NCBI RefSeq assembly: GCF_026210795.1
Contig: NC_089438.1
Span: forward strand, 4,237,501-4,301,500
Reading direction: 5' to 3'
Length of the DNA stretch: 64,000 nucleotides
From: Rhizophagus irregularis
Taxonomy: Eukaryota > Glomeromycota > Glomeromycetes > Glomerales > Glomeraceae
Shown here: positions 9,197 through 18,559 of the stretch, piece by piece
Layout of the letters: every line of letters begins with the position of its first letter
Position numbering within the stretch: position 1 is the first letter of the stretch
The notes under the pieces: model-generated
What the model was told of the DNA's origin: nothing
Seen by the model: only the letters and a program-made list of their open reading frames with translations
The model's database searches: none
Position numbers and translations under genes: made by a program

Positions 9197-9901
9197 ATGG
9201 TATACAAGAAATACAATAACCAGAAATCTACGCCAAGAGAACGTATCAGACTAACTAAAAAGAAAAATAAATGTAGTTCTCAAAAAAACCATAATAAGCG
9301 GGTTTTTGTTCGCAAATCTAAGAAAGAAAAAGAAGAAGGAAAGGAAACGCAAAAATTATCACAAAGGGCAGTTCGAGTGGCCTCTGAATTTTTTCTTCAA
9401 AACAGGGAACTTCGTGAAGAAATAATTCAACTACGTCAAGAAGTTCAAGAACTTCAAGAGGAAGTACAAGTCCGAGAAGATTTTTCGATTATAAAATCTT
9501 CTCAAGAATCTCAGGTGCGACAAGAACTTCAACAATAAGTTCAACAACTGCAACAACAATTATCGTCGCTCCAGGAGCAACTCCAAGAAGCTTCGTCACG
9601 TGACGAATTAGTTGAACAACAACAAGCTCCTCCTCCTCCTCTTACTAGTTCCGAACAGTATCAACTGGTCGCTAAGAATGAAATTATGTTGAATGATATC
9701 CAGGAATGTGACGATTTCATTCAACGGCTTAAAAATGAGAGAGTAAATGAACATCTTGCTTTTCGTCGGCAAATTTCAGCTTTGAAGGAAGATTGCAATA
9801 GGTTGCGTCGGGAAAGAAATGCTGCACACCATAGGGCTGAAGGGATGATAGTTTTGCTTAGAAATAGAGATAATTCTCGTAATCCTCCTTCTTCCGTATA
9901 A
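9197..9901 (+). pseudogene. Antisense coiled-coil protein gene inside the Gypsy element
   Basis: This frame runs opposite to gag-pol, between the integrase side and the 3' LTR. It is continuous over 234 codons apart from one TAA at 9536-9538 (probably CAA before). The product starts with a strongly basic segment (Lys/Arg-rich, residues 1-55) and then forms two coiled-coil stretches rich in Gln, Glu and Leu (about 65-135 and 165-225). A possible first exon begins at 8995 and ends at a GTAAGT donor at 9118. Joining it to 9209 keeps the phase and uses a pyrimidine-rich tract before the AG, but this is speculative. No known family recognised; it is not an obvious env. Confidence 0.55.
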
Positions 9902-10155
9902 TTTTCTTTTCTATTATGTAATCATCTTTTATTATTTTGTTATATAATAAATATAATATATATATGATAAAAAAAAATTTTTTTTTTTTTTTCGTATAAA
10001 ATTTTGTAAATTTTCTGGGGCATTGAGTCGCATATTCATGCTGATCATTTTTGATCAGTTTGTTCAACATAAAAACTAATTTGATTTGTCGATCATCATT
10101 GATTTCTAATTTTGTCAATCATTCACGATTAATTTATCGATTTTAAGGATTATCA

Positions 10156-10557
10156 TTAACTAAATTCAGCTCCACATAATAATCGAAATTCTTGTGACTT
10201 TAACTTTTTCAACATCATAAAAGTTACTAATTTTGTTCTAAATATTTGTTCTACTCCTATATTAAGAAAAATATGATAGGTCCTAATACATCCTTGATAA
10301 AAATGTGTCGTCATTCTAGATCTAAATAAAGTTTTCTGAGCACGTGATAATATTTGATTTTCTAATAATTGTCCAAGTTTATAAGCATAAAATAAAGTGT
10401 ATTGTCTCCTTTTTAATCGTGAATATCTTTGTAATAATTGATAGTATTAGATAAATTTTTGGTCTGATGATGATTCGTCATTTACAGGATCTACAGGAAA
10501 AATTATTTCTATTGGTTCAATTTCCATTAAATCGTTGAAAATATCTACTGGAGTCAT
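10156..10557 (-). pseudogene. Small extra gene downstream of the Gypsy integrase
   Basis: A 134-codon frame begins 19 bp after the integrase stop, on the same strand. Residues 1-36 are acidic, then a TAA at 10447-10449 interrupts the frame. The rest (YYQLLQRYSRLKRRQYTLFY, then GQLLENQ and NIGVEQIF) reads as a helical, basic protein. It is not a known pol domain. It may be an accessory gene typical of this fungal Gypsy lineage. The unbroken frame on both sides of the stop supports former coding. Confidence 0.5.
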
Positions 10558-10576
10558 TTTGAAAATTATTTCTTAT

Positions 10577-11869
10577 TTACTGAACGTCTAGTCTTTTTAT
10601 ATTATTTATAACAACCATAGGTTGCCAATTTTGTCGATCATGATATAATTTAAGTAACGTTCCATTAACTGGAGTTATTAAAACTTGTCCTTCCAAAGTT
10701 CTTAATTTGTATGATCCATTTAATAAAACTTGATGGATGTAAAATGGTCCTTTCCATTTAGGGTCTAATTTTCCAGACCATTGTTTTTCTTTAGCTGCAT
10801 TAAAATAAAGAACTTTGTCTCCTATTTGGTAAGAAATATTTTTCTTTAATTTTGCGTCATGTCGATCCTTTTGTTTCTGCTGTGATTTATTGATCTGCAC
10901 ACGTGCCTCTTCTCTGATTTGTGGTACATCATCAATTAAATGTTTGACACGTTTTAATAAAGTATCAGAATTATTACACAAATTATCATCATTATCTATT
11001 GGTAATTTTGCTGATCGTCCATATACTAAAAAGAAAGGTTCTATTTTTGTTGAAGAATTTTTACTGGTTCTATATGCAAATAAAATTGGTGCGATAAATA
11101 AATCCCATTCATCAGTATCTGTTGCAGTTTTTGCTAAAGCTTCGCATAGTGTTCTATTAAATCGTTCCACTAATCCATTTGTTTGTGGATGATAAGGAGT
11201 AGAAAAATGATGTTTAATTTGAAATCGCTGGGTAAGACTGTCGATCATTTTATTATTGAAATGAGATCCTCTATCTGATAAAATTCTTGAAGGACATCCA
11301 TGTTGACAAATAATATTTTCATAAATAAAGGTAGCAACATTTTCTGCTGTAGCTTCTGATAAGGCTTTCGCTTCAGGCCATTTTGTTAAATAATCTATTG
11401 CGACTACAATATATCTATTACCTTTTTTAGAGCGTGGTAAAGGTCCTACTATATCTATTCCAATTTGATAAAAAGGTTCAAAGGCAGGTATTGGGTGTAA
11501 TGGTTCTGTTCTTTTATACTTTCCCCTTCTTTGACATTGATCACATGCTTGAACATACACTCTTATATTTTTATACATTTGAGGCCAGTAATACCTGGAA
11601 CGTATTTTCTCAAACATTATATCTGTAGCAAAATGTCCAGCTGTTGGATCATTATGCATCATAAAAAGAACAGGTTCTGCTTCATAGTTTCTGATTACTC
11701 TGAGTAAATTGTTTTGTTGTCTTTTGTCTATTTTGTAGATAAAGTTATTTTTGATGATAAAATTTTTAGAAAAATTAATAAATTTGCGCTTTTGTTGTGT
11801 TGTTAAATTTGGTGGTAGTTGTTGTGATTGTAAATATTGATAAAGGTTTTGGTATTGTTGTAGTTCCAT
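10577..11869 (-). CDS. Gypsy integrase (separate reading frame)
   Basis: 430 residues. The N-terminal zinc finger is H72, H79, C109, C112 (CDQCQRRG). The catalytic triad is D139 (GIDIVGP), D199 (LSDRGSHF) and E235 (GLVERFNRT), the classical D-D-35-E spacing. The C-terminal region has the GDKVLYF/KWKGPFYI pattern of the Gypsy integrase tail, with no chromodomain. It is separated from the upstream Gag-Pol frame by about 120 bp with stops. Either the two are expressed separately, by splicing or reinitiation, or a former single Pol frame has been broken. Confidence 0.93.
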   Translation of the reverse strand: MELQQYQNLYQYLQSQQLPPNLTTQQKRKFINFSKNFIIKNNFIYKIDKRQQNNLLRVIRNYEAEPVLFMMHNDPTAGHFATDIMFEKIRSRYYWPQMYKNIRVYVQACDQCQRRGKYKRTEPLHPIPAFEPFYQIGIDIVGPLPRSKKGNRYIVVAIDYLTKWPEAKALSEATAENVATFIYENIICQHGCPSRILSDRGSHFNNKMIDSLTQRFQIKHHFSTPYHPQTNGLVERFNRTLCEALAKTATDTDEWDLFIAPILFAYRTSKNSSTKIEPFFLVYGRSAKLPIDNDDNLCNNSDTLLKRVKHLIDDVPQIREEARVQINKSQQKQKDRHDAKLKKNISYQIGDKVLYFNAAKEKQWSGKLDPKWKGPFYIHQVLLNGSYKLRTLEGQVLITPVNGTLLKLYHDRQNWQPMVVINNIKRLDVQ

Positions 11870-11988
11870 ATTGTTTTGATTGATTATTATTAAAGGTTTT
11901 GTTGTTTTAATTGGTTAATAATTGAATTGGATAATTATATAGATAATAAATAAATAATAATAATAAATAATGAAATAAAAAAGAAAAT

Positions 11989-14900
11989 TTAATAAAGATG
12001 GGAAAAGAAATTAAATCGATATTTCCTTTGAGAGTGTTCCCAAAATGGTTCATTAATTAAATATTCAGGTTTAAATTCAGGTTGAATAATGTTGAATTTT
12101 TTAGGAATTCTTGGTGGTCTACTATATCCATCATTTTGTACTTCATAAATATTCTTTTCTTCGCCAATAATTGCTAGAAAACATTCAGCTGAATTAATAG
12201 GTTCTTCTGTTGGATTAATTCTTGAGAGAGCATCTGCATTGGCATTGGCTTTTCCAGCTCTATGCTGAATAGTAAAATCATATTGCTGTAGTTGCATAAT
12301 CCATCTCGCTCTCCTTCCAGTTGGAATTTTTGAAGTTTGTAACCATTTGAGGGCAGAATGGTCAGTAACTACTGAGAAAGGTAATAATCCTAAATAATGC
12401 TGAAAATAATTAATTGCCCATACAATAGCCAAACATTCTAGGTCTGTTACAGCATAGTTTTGTTCATGTTTATTTAAACTTCTACTTGCATAAGCAACTA
12501 CATATTCTTTTCCTTCTTTATCTTTTTGAGAGAGTACAGCTCCTAATCCTGTTCCAGAAGCATCAGTATATAAAATAAAAGGTTGTTCAAAGTCGGGATA
12601 CCTCAAAATAGGTGCTGAGATTAATCTTTCTTTCAGGTGTTCAAATGCTTTCTGTTGCTTCTCTGTCCATTGAAATGGAGTTTCTTTTTGTAATAACTTA
12701 GAGATAGGCTTCGCAATTTTAGAAAAATCCTTGATAAATTTTCTGTAATAGGAGAATAATCCTAAAACCGATCTAATTTCAGTAACAGAGGTGGGTGCAG
12801 GAAAATTTCTAATCTTCTCTATTTTTGAAGGATCAACTCTTATACCATCTCTTCCTACGATATGTCCAAGGAAAGCAATACTAGGAAGGCAAAAATAACA
12901 TTTCTTCAGCTTAATTTTTAAATTAGCATTTCTGAGCGCTTGGAAAACTTGAGTAATATTATCCAGATGTTGTTCAAAGGTCTTTGAGTAAATAATTATG
13001 TCATCTAAATAAACAGCCACGAATTTTCCCAAAAACTCTTGTAATACATAGTTCATTAACCTTTGGAAGGTTCCTGGAGCATTCCTCAATCCAAAAGGCA
13101 TGACGTTAAATTCATATAATCCAAAATCTGTTATAAAAGCTGTTTTTTCCTTGTCTTTAGGATCCATTTCCACTTGCCAAAAGCCACTAGCAAGGTCTAA
13201 TGTAGAGAACCAATTAGCAGTTCTGAAGGATTCAAGCAAATCATCGATACGAGGTAAGGGATATGCGTCAGGTTTTGTAACTTTATTGAGCGGTCTATAA
13301 TCAACACACATTCGCAGGTCTCCTCCTTTCTTGTCTACTATTACTACTGGTGCAGCCCATGGGCTCATGGATTTCTTTATCATTCCTTGTTGTTCCAACT
13401 TCTTTATTTCTTCTCTAAGGAATTCTTTCTTCTTAGGGTTAGTTCTGTAGGGACTTCTTGCTTGAGGTGCAGCGTCTCCAGTATAGATTTGATGTTTAAT
13501 TAATCCAGTTCTCCCAATATCAGTCTGGCTCTTTGCACAAATATCTTCATTGTTGTTCAATACTTGTTGGAATTGTGTCTGTTGATGATCTGTAAGCGGT
13601 CCAACATGTAGGTCTTTTTGGATATTCCACTCATTTCCTTTTTCTGCTTGAGCTAAGAATAGTGCAGGATTATCAGTTTTATCTTCATCATCTTCAGTTA
13701 GGTAATCATTTAAAATATCTTCTAATAAATTATATTGGTCAGGAATTTCCTCCTTTTCATCCCAAGGGTTATAGTTTAGTGGTTGTTGATACCATTGTTC
13801 CCATATTTCTTCATCTTCACTTGATTCACTATTAAGAAGGTGAATCTCTTTTTCAATTAGGTCATCCTCATACTCATATTCATCAAAAATTTCGTCTATT
13901 TCATTGTCAATTTCTTCTTCTTGGAAAGATACATATCTGGGAACTTCTCCAATATGAATTGAAATAGGTGCAAGAATAGTTTTAGCTAGGAAAGTCAATT
14001 GAACTGATTTATTATTGAAATCAAGTACAGCTCTGGTACGCCTAAACCAGTCAGTTCCTAAGAGTAGGGTTTCATCCTTTGAGTCAATAACATGGAAAGT
14101 GGTAGGGATAAGGAGAGTTTGAATTACTATAGGTACTTTTTCTATTTGTCCTAAGACTCTGTTTCTTGTCCCATCCGCAGTGACTACAATAGTGTTGGAG
14201 GGTTTAGTGATTTCCAATCTCAACTTTTGAGCAAGAGATTTGGTGATAACACAAACAGCAGCTCCTGAATCTAAAATTGCATAAACAGGATCTCCTTTAA
14301 TTCTCACTGCACATTTCACAGCAGTGGTGTCTCTAGTATCACCTTCTTCCGAATCAGAGATTCTATCTACATAGTTAGTTTCTTGAGTCTTAGGTGGTCT
14401 TCTCAAAATTCTGGCAAAATCTTTCTTTTGGTCGTTATATTTCAAAAGTTGTCCAATCTTTGCTGAAGATGGCATATTTAATATGTCATCTGAAATGTGA
14501 TAAGGAGGCATCTGTTCAATAATTGAGGGCATTCTTGGGGTTCTTTTAACAGTTCTTTTTGGTGGAACAGCAGGAGTAGCAGTTGTTTCAATAACTTCAT
14601 CCATTGGAATATTGATATTTTGTCTTGGTTGGGGTCTTCTCAATCTCTGTTCTTGTTGTGATTCAGATGAAATAATATTTTCTACAGCTCTTGGTTGTTT
14701 AGGTTTTGGCCTATAGTTAGTGGTTGGTTGAGATCTAGAACGAGTAGTGACATAGGCTTCAGCTTCCTCATAATTGTCATCGTAATAATCTTGATAATAT
14801 TCATCTTCATAATAATTATCATAAGAATCATAAGTTTCTTCATATGTTTCCAAATAATGAGCATCTCTTCTTTGAGGTCTTCTTGCATTTCTTTCTGACA

Positions 14901-16326
14901 TACAATCTCTAGCGTAATGTCCTTTTTCTCCACATCTGTAGCATTCGATATCTCTTATATCAGTTCTGGGTCTATTAGGTCTGAAAGTTTGGGTTAAATT
15001 ATTTGGTTGAGTATATCTCGCAGGTTGGATTCTTCTAACAGGTTGTGGTTGAATGGGTTGAGTTTGAGCTAATAAAGCACTAGATAAATTTGCATAGTTA
15101 AGTGAAAGTTTCTGCATTTGTTGAGTTAATGCTTCAATTGCTTCCATTTGAGGACTTTCAGTTTTTGCAGGTGTGGTTGATACAGTAGCTACTTTAGTAG
15201 CAATTCCAGTAACACTTGGTCCTAAATGTGCGTAATTTAATCCGGTTTCAACTTTTCTTGCATTACCAATGACATCAGATAAAGTATTAGCATCTTGTAA
15301 ATGTACCATAGGAGTGATAGTAGGAGTTAATCCAAAAAGGAACATTCTAATTTTCTGAGCATCAGGAATAGCATTGGTAGTATCAACTCTCTTTAATAAC
15401 CTTTGGAATTTAGCGGCATAATCATCTACTGTTTCATTACTACCTTGTCTTAAGGTGAGTAATTCCTGATACCATTTATTTTTGCGAGTATCATTTGCAA
15501 AATATTTTTTAAAAAGGTCTGTAAAATTATTGCCAGTGTTTTGTCCAGATTCCCAGTGGTTACCTATTGTAGCAGAATTAGTATCATACCAATCAGATGC
15601 AGCACCTCTTAAATAAGAAGCTGCAACTGCTAGTTTTCTCTCAGGAGTAGTCCAACCATTAGTAGCAGCAGCCTTTTCAAAAATAGCTAACCATTCGATA
15701 GGATCTTCATCTTCTTTTCCAGAAAAGGGTTCAATTTTTGCAATATTACTTCCTCTGCTCAAAAGATTGGCAGCATTATTACCAAAAACAGTTTGCAAAG
15801 CATTGGTGATAGCAGCTTCGTCAGCCATATTTTGATTATAAACAGGAGGGTTATCTATGAGATTATTAGGGTTATTATTTCTTTCAGTTTGGATATCAGT
15901 GTTAAGTTGAGCAACTAATTGAGGTGTAACAGGATTATTAAAATAGTTTGTTCTATGAGTAAGATTGAAGAAGAAAAATACTAGATTTCTGATAGGATCA
16001 GGTCTTTGCTGGTATCTAATACTAAAAAGTAGTTTACTAGATAGGATTAAAACTTGGAGTCCTTTGATTCTATTGTTATCTAATTGAAATGCTTGACAGA
16101 AGATAGGTAAAGCCCTTATAGTGTAGAAGGTATAACTAACTGCAAAGAAGTAGTTACTAATCCAATTCCAGAAATTTTGAAAGGCAGGTGGTAAAACAAG
16201 AGGTGGAGGATAACAGATACGACAAGAATGATCTACAGTAGTAGGTGGATTTATATTTGAAAGATGTTGAGCAGTATGGCGAGTAGTTAATTGTAATTGT
16301 TGTTCGAAATGATCTTGTATGGTCAT
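11989..16326 (-). CDS. Gypsy Gag-protease-reverse transcriptase-RNase H polyprotein
   Basis: 1,445 residues, uninterrupted. A 165-residue N-terminal extension with hydrophobic stretches precedes the usual Gag start (MADEAAIT). The Gag capsid region follows (FSGKEDEDPIEWLAIFEKAA), and one CCHC knuckle (CYRCGEKGHYARDC) lies near residue 462. The protease motif ILDSGAAVCVI is near 682. The RT has the YLDD catalytic box near 1104, and RNase H shows LYTDASGTGLG near 1250. Gag and Pol share one frame, so there is no frameshift between them, unlike the Gag-Pro of the host element at 4203-6403. The integrase is in a separate downstream frame. The protein looks intact. Confidence 0.95.
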   Translation of the reverse strand: MTIQDHFEQQLQLTTRHTAQHLSNINPPTTVDHSCRICYPPPLVLPPAFQNFWNWISNYFFAVSYTFYTIRALPIFCQAFQLDNNRIKGLQVLILSSKLLFSIRYQQRPDPIRNLVFFFFNLTHRTNYFNNPVTPQLVAQLNTDIQTERNNNPNNLIDNPPVYNQNMADEAAITNALQTVFGNNAANLLSRGSNIAKIEPFSGKEDEDPIEWLAIFEKAAATNGWTTPERKLAVAASYLRGAASDWYDTNSATIGNHWESGQNTGNNFTDLFKKYFANDTRKNKWYQELLTLRQGSNETVDDYAAKFQRLLKRVDTTNAIPDAQKIRMFLFGLTPTITPMVHLQDANTLSDVIGNARKVETGLNYAHLGPSVTGIATKVATVSTTPAKTESPQMEAIEALTQQMQKLSLNYANLSSALLAQTQPIQPQPVRRIQPARYTQPNNLTQTFRPNRPRTDIRDIECYRCGEKGHYARDCMSERNARRPQRRDAHYLETYEETYDSYDNYYEDEYYQDYYDDNYEEAEAYVTTRSRSQPTTNYRPKPKQPRAVENIISSESQQEQRLRRPQPRQNINIPMDEVIETTATPAVPPKRTVKRTPRMPSIIEQMPPYHISDDILNMPSSAKIGQLLKYNDQKKDFARILRRPPKTQETNYVDRISDSEEGDTRDTTAVKCAVRIKGDPVYAILDSGAAVCVITKSLAQKLRLEITKPSNTIVVTADGTRNRVLGQIEKVPIVIQTLLIPTTFHVIDSKDETLLLGTDWFRRTRAVLDFNNKSVQLTFLAKTILAPISIHIGEVPRYVSFQEEEIDNEIDEIFDEYEYEDDLIEKEIHLLNSESSEDEEIWEQWYQQPLNYNPWDEKEEIPDQYNLLEDILNDYLTEDDEDKTDNPALFLAQAEKGNEWNIQKDLHVGPLTDHQQTQFQQVLNNNEDICAKSQTDIGRTGLIKHQIYTGDAAPQARSPYRTNPKKKEFLREEIKKLEQQGMIKKSMSPWAAPVVIVDKKGGDLRMCVDYRPLNKVTKPDAYPLPRIDDLLESFRTANWFSTLDLASGFWQVEMDPKDKEKTAFITDFGLYEFNVMPFGLRNAPGTFQRLMNYVLQEFLGKFVAVYLDDIIIYSKTFEQHLDNITQVFQALRNANLKIKLKKCYFCLPSIAFLGHIVGRDGIRVDPSKIEKIRNFPAPTSVTEIRSVLGLFSYYRKFIKDFSKIAKPISKLLQKETPFQWTEKQQKAFEHLKERLISAPILRYPDFEQPFILYTDASGTGLGAVLSQKDKEGKEYVVAYASRSLNKHEQNYAVTDLECLAIVWAINYFQHYLGLLPFSVVTDHSALKWLQTSKIPTGRRARWIMQLQQYDFTIQHRAGKANANADALSRINPTEEPINSAECFLAIIGEEKNIYEVQNDGYSRPPRIPKKFNIIQPEFKPEYLINEPFWEHSQRKYRFNFFSHLY

Positions 16327-16339
16327 AAATCTCTTATGA

Positions 16340-16356
16340 CCTGGCAGGAATCACCA
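16340..16356 (-). other. Primer binding site of the Gypsy element
   Basis: On the minus strand TGGTGATTCCTGCCAGG starts three bases inside the 5' LTR. It would pair with a tRNA 3' end finishing in CCA. The tRNA was not identified. Confidence 0.65.
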
Positions 16357-16359
16357 CTT

Positions 16360-16851
16360 TGTTAACAGGTCCGTCTCAGACTCTGTCAACTATAACTAAA
16401 CGTTAGGGAGTCAATAGCTATAACGTAGTTTATATCAGCAAGACACGCAAAAACACAATACGCAAATATAACACAATCACAGTTCGTTTTTAATATAAGA
16501 GTGTATTAAATAGTTAATACAAGTTAATCCCTAACTTATACTATCTATTTTCTATCTATCTGACACACTGACACACACTTTAACTTAAGAAAAATCAAAA
16601 GATATTTATATAAAAATAAAATATAAAGAAAATAATATAACTAAAATAAATAAAGTAAATAAAATAAATGTAATAAATAAAAGAAATAATAAAAATAATA
16701 AAAATAACATAAATAATATAAATAACAAAAATAACAATTGTAACGTTAATCAGATCTACAAAATTATTTGATTACATAATAATTGATCTACTAATTAATC
16801 ATCTGATTTTTGAATCACGTGATTTTTACTGCGCCATAATCTTCGTTATCA
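16360..16851 (-). repeat. 5' LTR of the Gypsy element
   Basis: 492 bp, TG...CA, nearly identical to 8309-8800. CCGT follows it as target duplication, then the ATPase frame resumes. Confidence 0.95.
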
Positions 16852-16855
16852 CCGT

Positions 16856-16891
16856 CGAGCATTACGAGTAGGGATCAATAGTATTTTGTAA
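16856..16891 (+). pseudogene. Displaced 3' end of the packaging-ATPase gene
   Basis: After the CCGT duplication, 11 codons in the ATPase frame lead to TAA at 16889-16891. This is 13 bp before the stop of the convergent next gene, the tight packing seen elsewhere in the element. Confidence 0.8.
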
Positions 16892-16904
16892 GAATCTGGT
16901 TGCT

Positions 16905-17456
16905 TTAGCAACCCATCTCGCGAAGTTCTTCTGCAGAAGCCCTAAGAATCATGGCGCTTTTTTTACGTCCTTCGAAGTCAATCCGTAGCATCCTAGCTTT
17001 TAACTCAATAGCTCCTAAGGCTCGAGAAGCAAAGTTCTTAGTCATCGGATTTCTTACATGACTTACATAGTTTTCATAGAATGTAGTAAAGGGTTCGTCA
17101 ATACCATCCGGGTATGTATTCCGTAAGAACTGATATAAGGCAATTTCCCCACTGTCACATCCAATGGCTATAAGCTGTTCAAGAAGCCACTTCCTAGTAT
17201 CCTCGTATGAATCTCCGTCCATAATTTTCATATCTAGTCTTTGTGTGAATAATTGCGTAAAATCTGCATTACTTGCCCGACGGATAATCTGGACCAACTT
17301 ATCCCTGGCAAGTCCCAAGGCTTGTAAAGGTTCACTCTCGTCACCAATCTTCTTTATAATCTGTCTATACAACACGCTGGATAATCCTCTATATGCCGCT
17401 TTTGCAGAGAATACTCCACAGTTCTGACACTGGTTTATTACGATTGATGTTGACAT
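16905..17456 (-). CDS. Element gene of unknown function, 183 residues
   Basis: Convergent with the ATPase gene (13 bp in the pre-insertion arrangement). The protein is soluble-looking and mostly helical, with one CQNC pair at residues 10-13 that could be half of a zinc site. There is no signal peptide or membrane segment. A variant of the shared promoter-like motif (TTATCTTTAAAT on the plus strand) lies 61 bp upstream. It could be a capsid-associated or DNA-binding protein; no family is recognised. Confidence 0.7.
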   Translation of the reverse strand: MSTSIVINQCQNCGVFSAKAAYRGLSSVLYRQIIKKIGDESEPLQALGLARDKLVQIIRRASNADFTQLFTQRLDMKIMDGDSYEDTRKWLLEQLIAIGCDSGEIALYQFLRNTYPDGIDEPFTTFYENYVSHVRNPMTKNFASRALGAIELKARMLRIDFEGRKKSAMILRASAEELREMGC

Positions 17457-17516
17457 GGCTATCTTTCTTTGATTATTCGCTCACTTAGTATCCTTCACAA
17501 TCTTTTTTATATATTG

Positions 17517-17528
17517 TTATCTTTAAAT
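17517..17528 (-). promoter_or_regulatory. Variant of the shared motif
   Basis: On the minus strand ATTTAAAGATAA, a weaker match to AATTGAAGATA, 61 bp upstream of the start at 17456. Confidence 0.4.
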
Positions 17529-17616
17529 ACCTGTCATTTGTATAAAAAAAAATAACTGGCATTAAGGGATTAACCGTTGGAAAGACCGGAAGACCAGAGG
17601 ACCGGAGGACTGACCA

Positions 17617-18201
17617 TTAGGAAGCGCAGTCCTTGCACAACTTGTCCGTTAAGTCACTTGGGCTTACAGGCATGAGACATTCCCTACACAACTCAATATT
17701 AAGCTCTGCAAGTCTCGGGGCATGGTCCTCCAAAGTTCGTGGATGACCGGAAGGACCGGAGGAAGGTGTCCCGTTAGTCGTATTCTGCTGTAAGATAAAA
17801 TCATCATATTCATCTTGGTCAGCTTGAATAGCGGCTCTGATTTGTTGTATATTATTGAAAGTTAACCGCTGGCCATCAAGATTTTCCTCATTATAGCGTG
17901 TTTCATTGATGATTTCCTCTATAAGCTCCTCCTCTTCAGAATGAACAAGGTAGTAGTCCTCAACTACCTCGTAGTCACTCTCAACCAGTCTATGATACGT
18001 TCTAGTACCGTGTTGAATATAGCGTCCTGTATCTGTATTTAAATATACAGGTTGTTCCTGGGGTGGAGGCGGTACGGTTTGTCTACGGACAAGCCTTCCA
18101 TCGATATAATCATGGGATTCCATAACTATTCGATTAAAGGTATCTCCACCAACACGGATTGGACGTCCGGTTATAGGATTAGTTATATAAGGGTATGACA
18201 T
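17617..18201 (-). CDS. Protein with two NPxTGRxI repeats (2-cysteine-adaptor-like) and a C-terminal Cys cluster
   Basis: 194 residues. Two N-terminal repeats, ITNPITGRPIRVGGDTFNR (about 5-24) and YLNTDTGRYIQHGTRTYHR (about 52-70), follow the NPxTGRxIxxGGxTYxxL pattern. That pattern is known from the 2C-adaptor motif of mimivirus-like and other large DNA viruses. A proline run (PPPPQEQ) lies between them. The middle is very acidic. The C-terminus has CRECLMPV and CKDC, a likely zinc site. The shared promoter-like motif is 35 bp upstream. The first LINE is inserted about 85 bp upstream of the gene, leaving it intact. The assignment rests on motif memory. Confidence 0.65.
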   Translation of the reverse strand: MSYPYITNPITGRPIRVGGDTFNRIVMESHDYIDGRLVRRQTVPPPPQEQPVYLNTDTGRYIQHGTRTYHRLVESDYEVVEDYYLVHSEEEELIEEIINETRYNEENLDGQRLTFNNIQQIRAAIQADQDEYDDFILQQNTTNGTPSSGPSGHPRTLEDHAPRLAELNIELCRECLMPVSPSDLTDKLCKDCAS

Positions 18202-18235
18202 GTCTTTTTTCTGTACGTGTCTACATACCTAATTG

Positions 18236-18249
18236 TTATCTTCAATTTA
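18236..18249 (-). promoter_or_regulatory. Shared promoter-like motif
   Basis: Minus strand TAAATTGAAGATAA, 35 bp upstream of the ATG at 18201. The nearby LINE insertion leaves it in place. Confidence 0.6.
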
Positions 18250-18271
18250 CAATAACCAAGTGACATCGTCA

Positions 18272-18285
18272 TCAGTCCTTGTCAA
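18272..18285. repeat. LINE target-site copy, TCAGTCCTTGTCAA
   Basis: The same 14 bases occur at 26472-26485 (between the LINEs) and at 34673-34686 (after the second). They bracket both insertions. Confidence 0.75.
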
Positions 18286-18559
18286 GGCAAACATGGCATA
18301 GTAGCCTTTATCTTTATTAAATTTATTTAACGAACTTACAAAAATAATATATAAAATTTTCAAAGTACAAAAAAAAGAAAAATAAAATTAACTAAAAACA
18401 AAACTATATAGTCTCCAAAATAGTAATAAAGCTATAAAATTAATTCAAAAAGGAAAAAAAATCACATAACACTAAAACTATCCTGATCCTCCGCCTAGAT
18501 ATATTCCAACCTAAGAAGAAGCAACTATGCAAACAAACTAACGAACAATGCGCCCATTG

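Larger units (their letters stand above)
8309..16851 (-). mobile_element. Ty3/Gypsy LTR retrotransposon, 8,543 bp
   Basis: Two 492-bp LTRs start with TGTTAACA and end with TTATCA. CCGT flanks both sides (8305-8308 and 16852-16855) as a 4-bp duplication. Coding is on the minus strand: Gag-Pro-RT-RNase H (11989-16326), integrase (10577-11869) and a small extra gene (10156-10557). An antisense gene (9197-9901) lies between these and the 3' LTR. By eye the LTRs differ at only about four positions, so the insertion is fairly recent. Confidence 0.95.

Noticed and set aside
9197..9901. The antisense gene as an env-like gene
   Set aside because: It is on the wrong strand for env and shows no signal peptide, membrane segment or glycoprotein features; it is a basic coiled-coil protein.
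14682..14933. Several short frames opposite to or out of frame with Gypsy and LINE genes
   Set aside because: They follow the codon pattern of the large real frames on the other strand or frame and have no motifs of their own.
16905..17456. Major capsid protein of the element
   Set aside because: At 183 residues it is far too small for a double jelly-roll protein, and no beta-rich pattern is seen. None of the unknown genes looks like a jelly-roll capsid.
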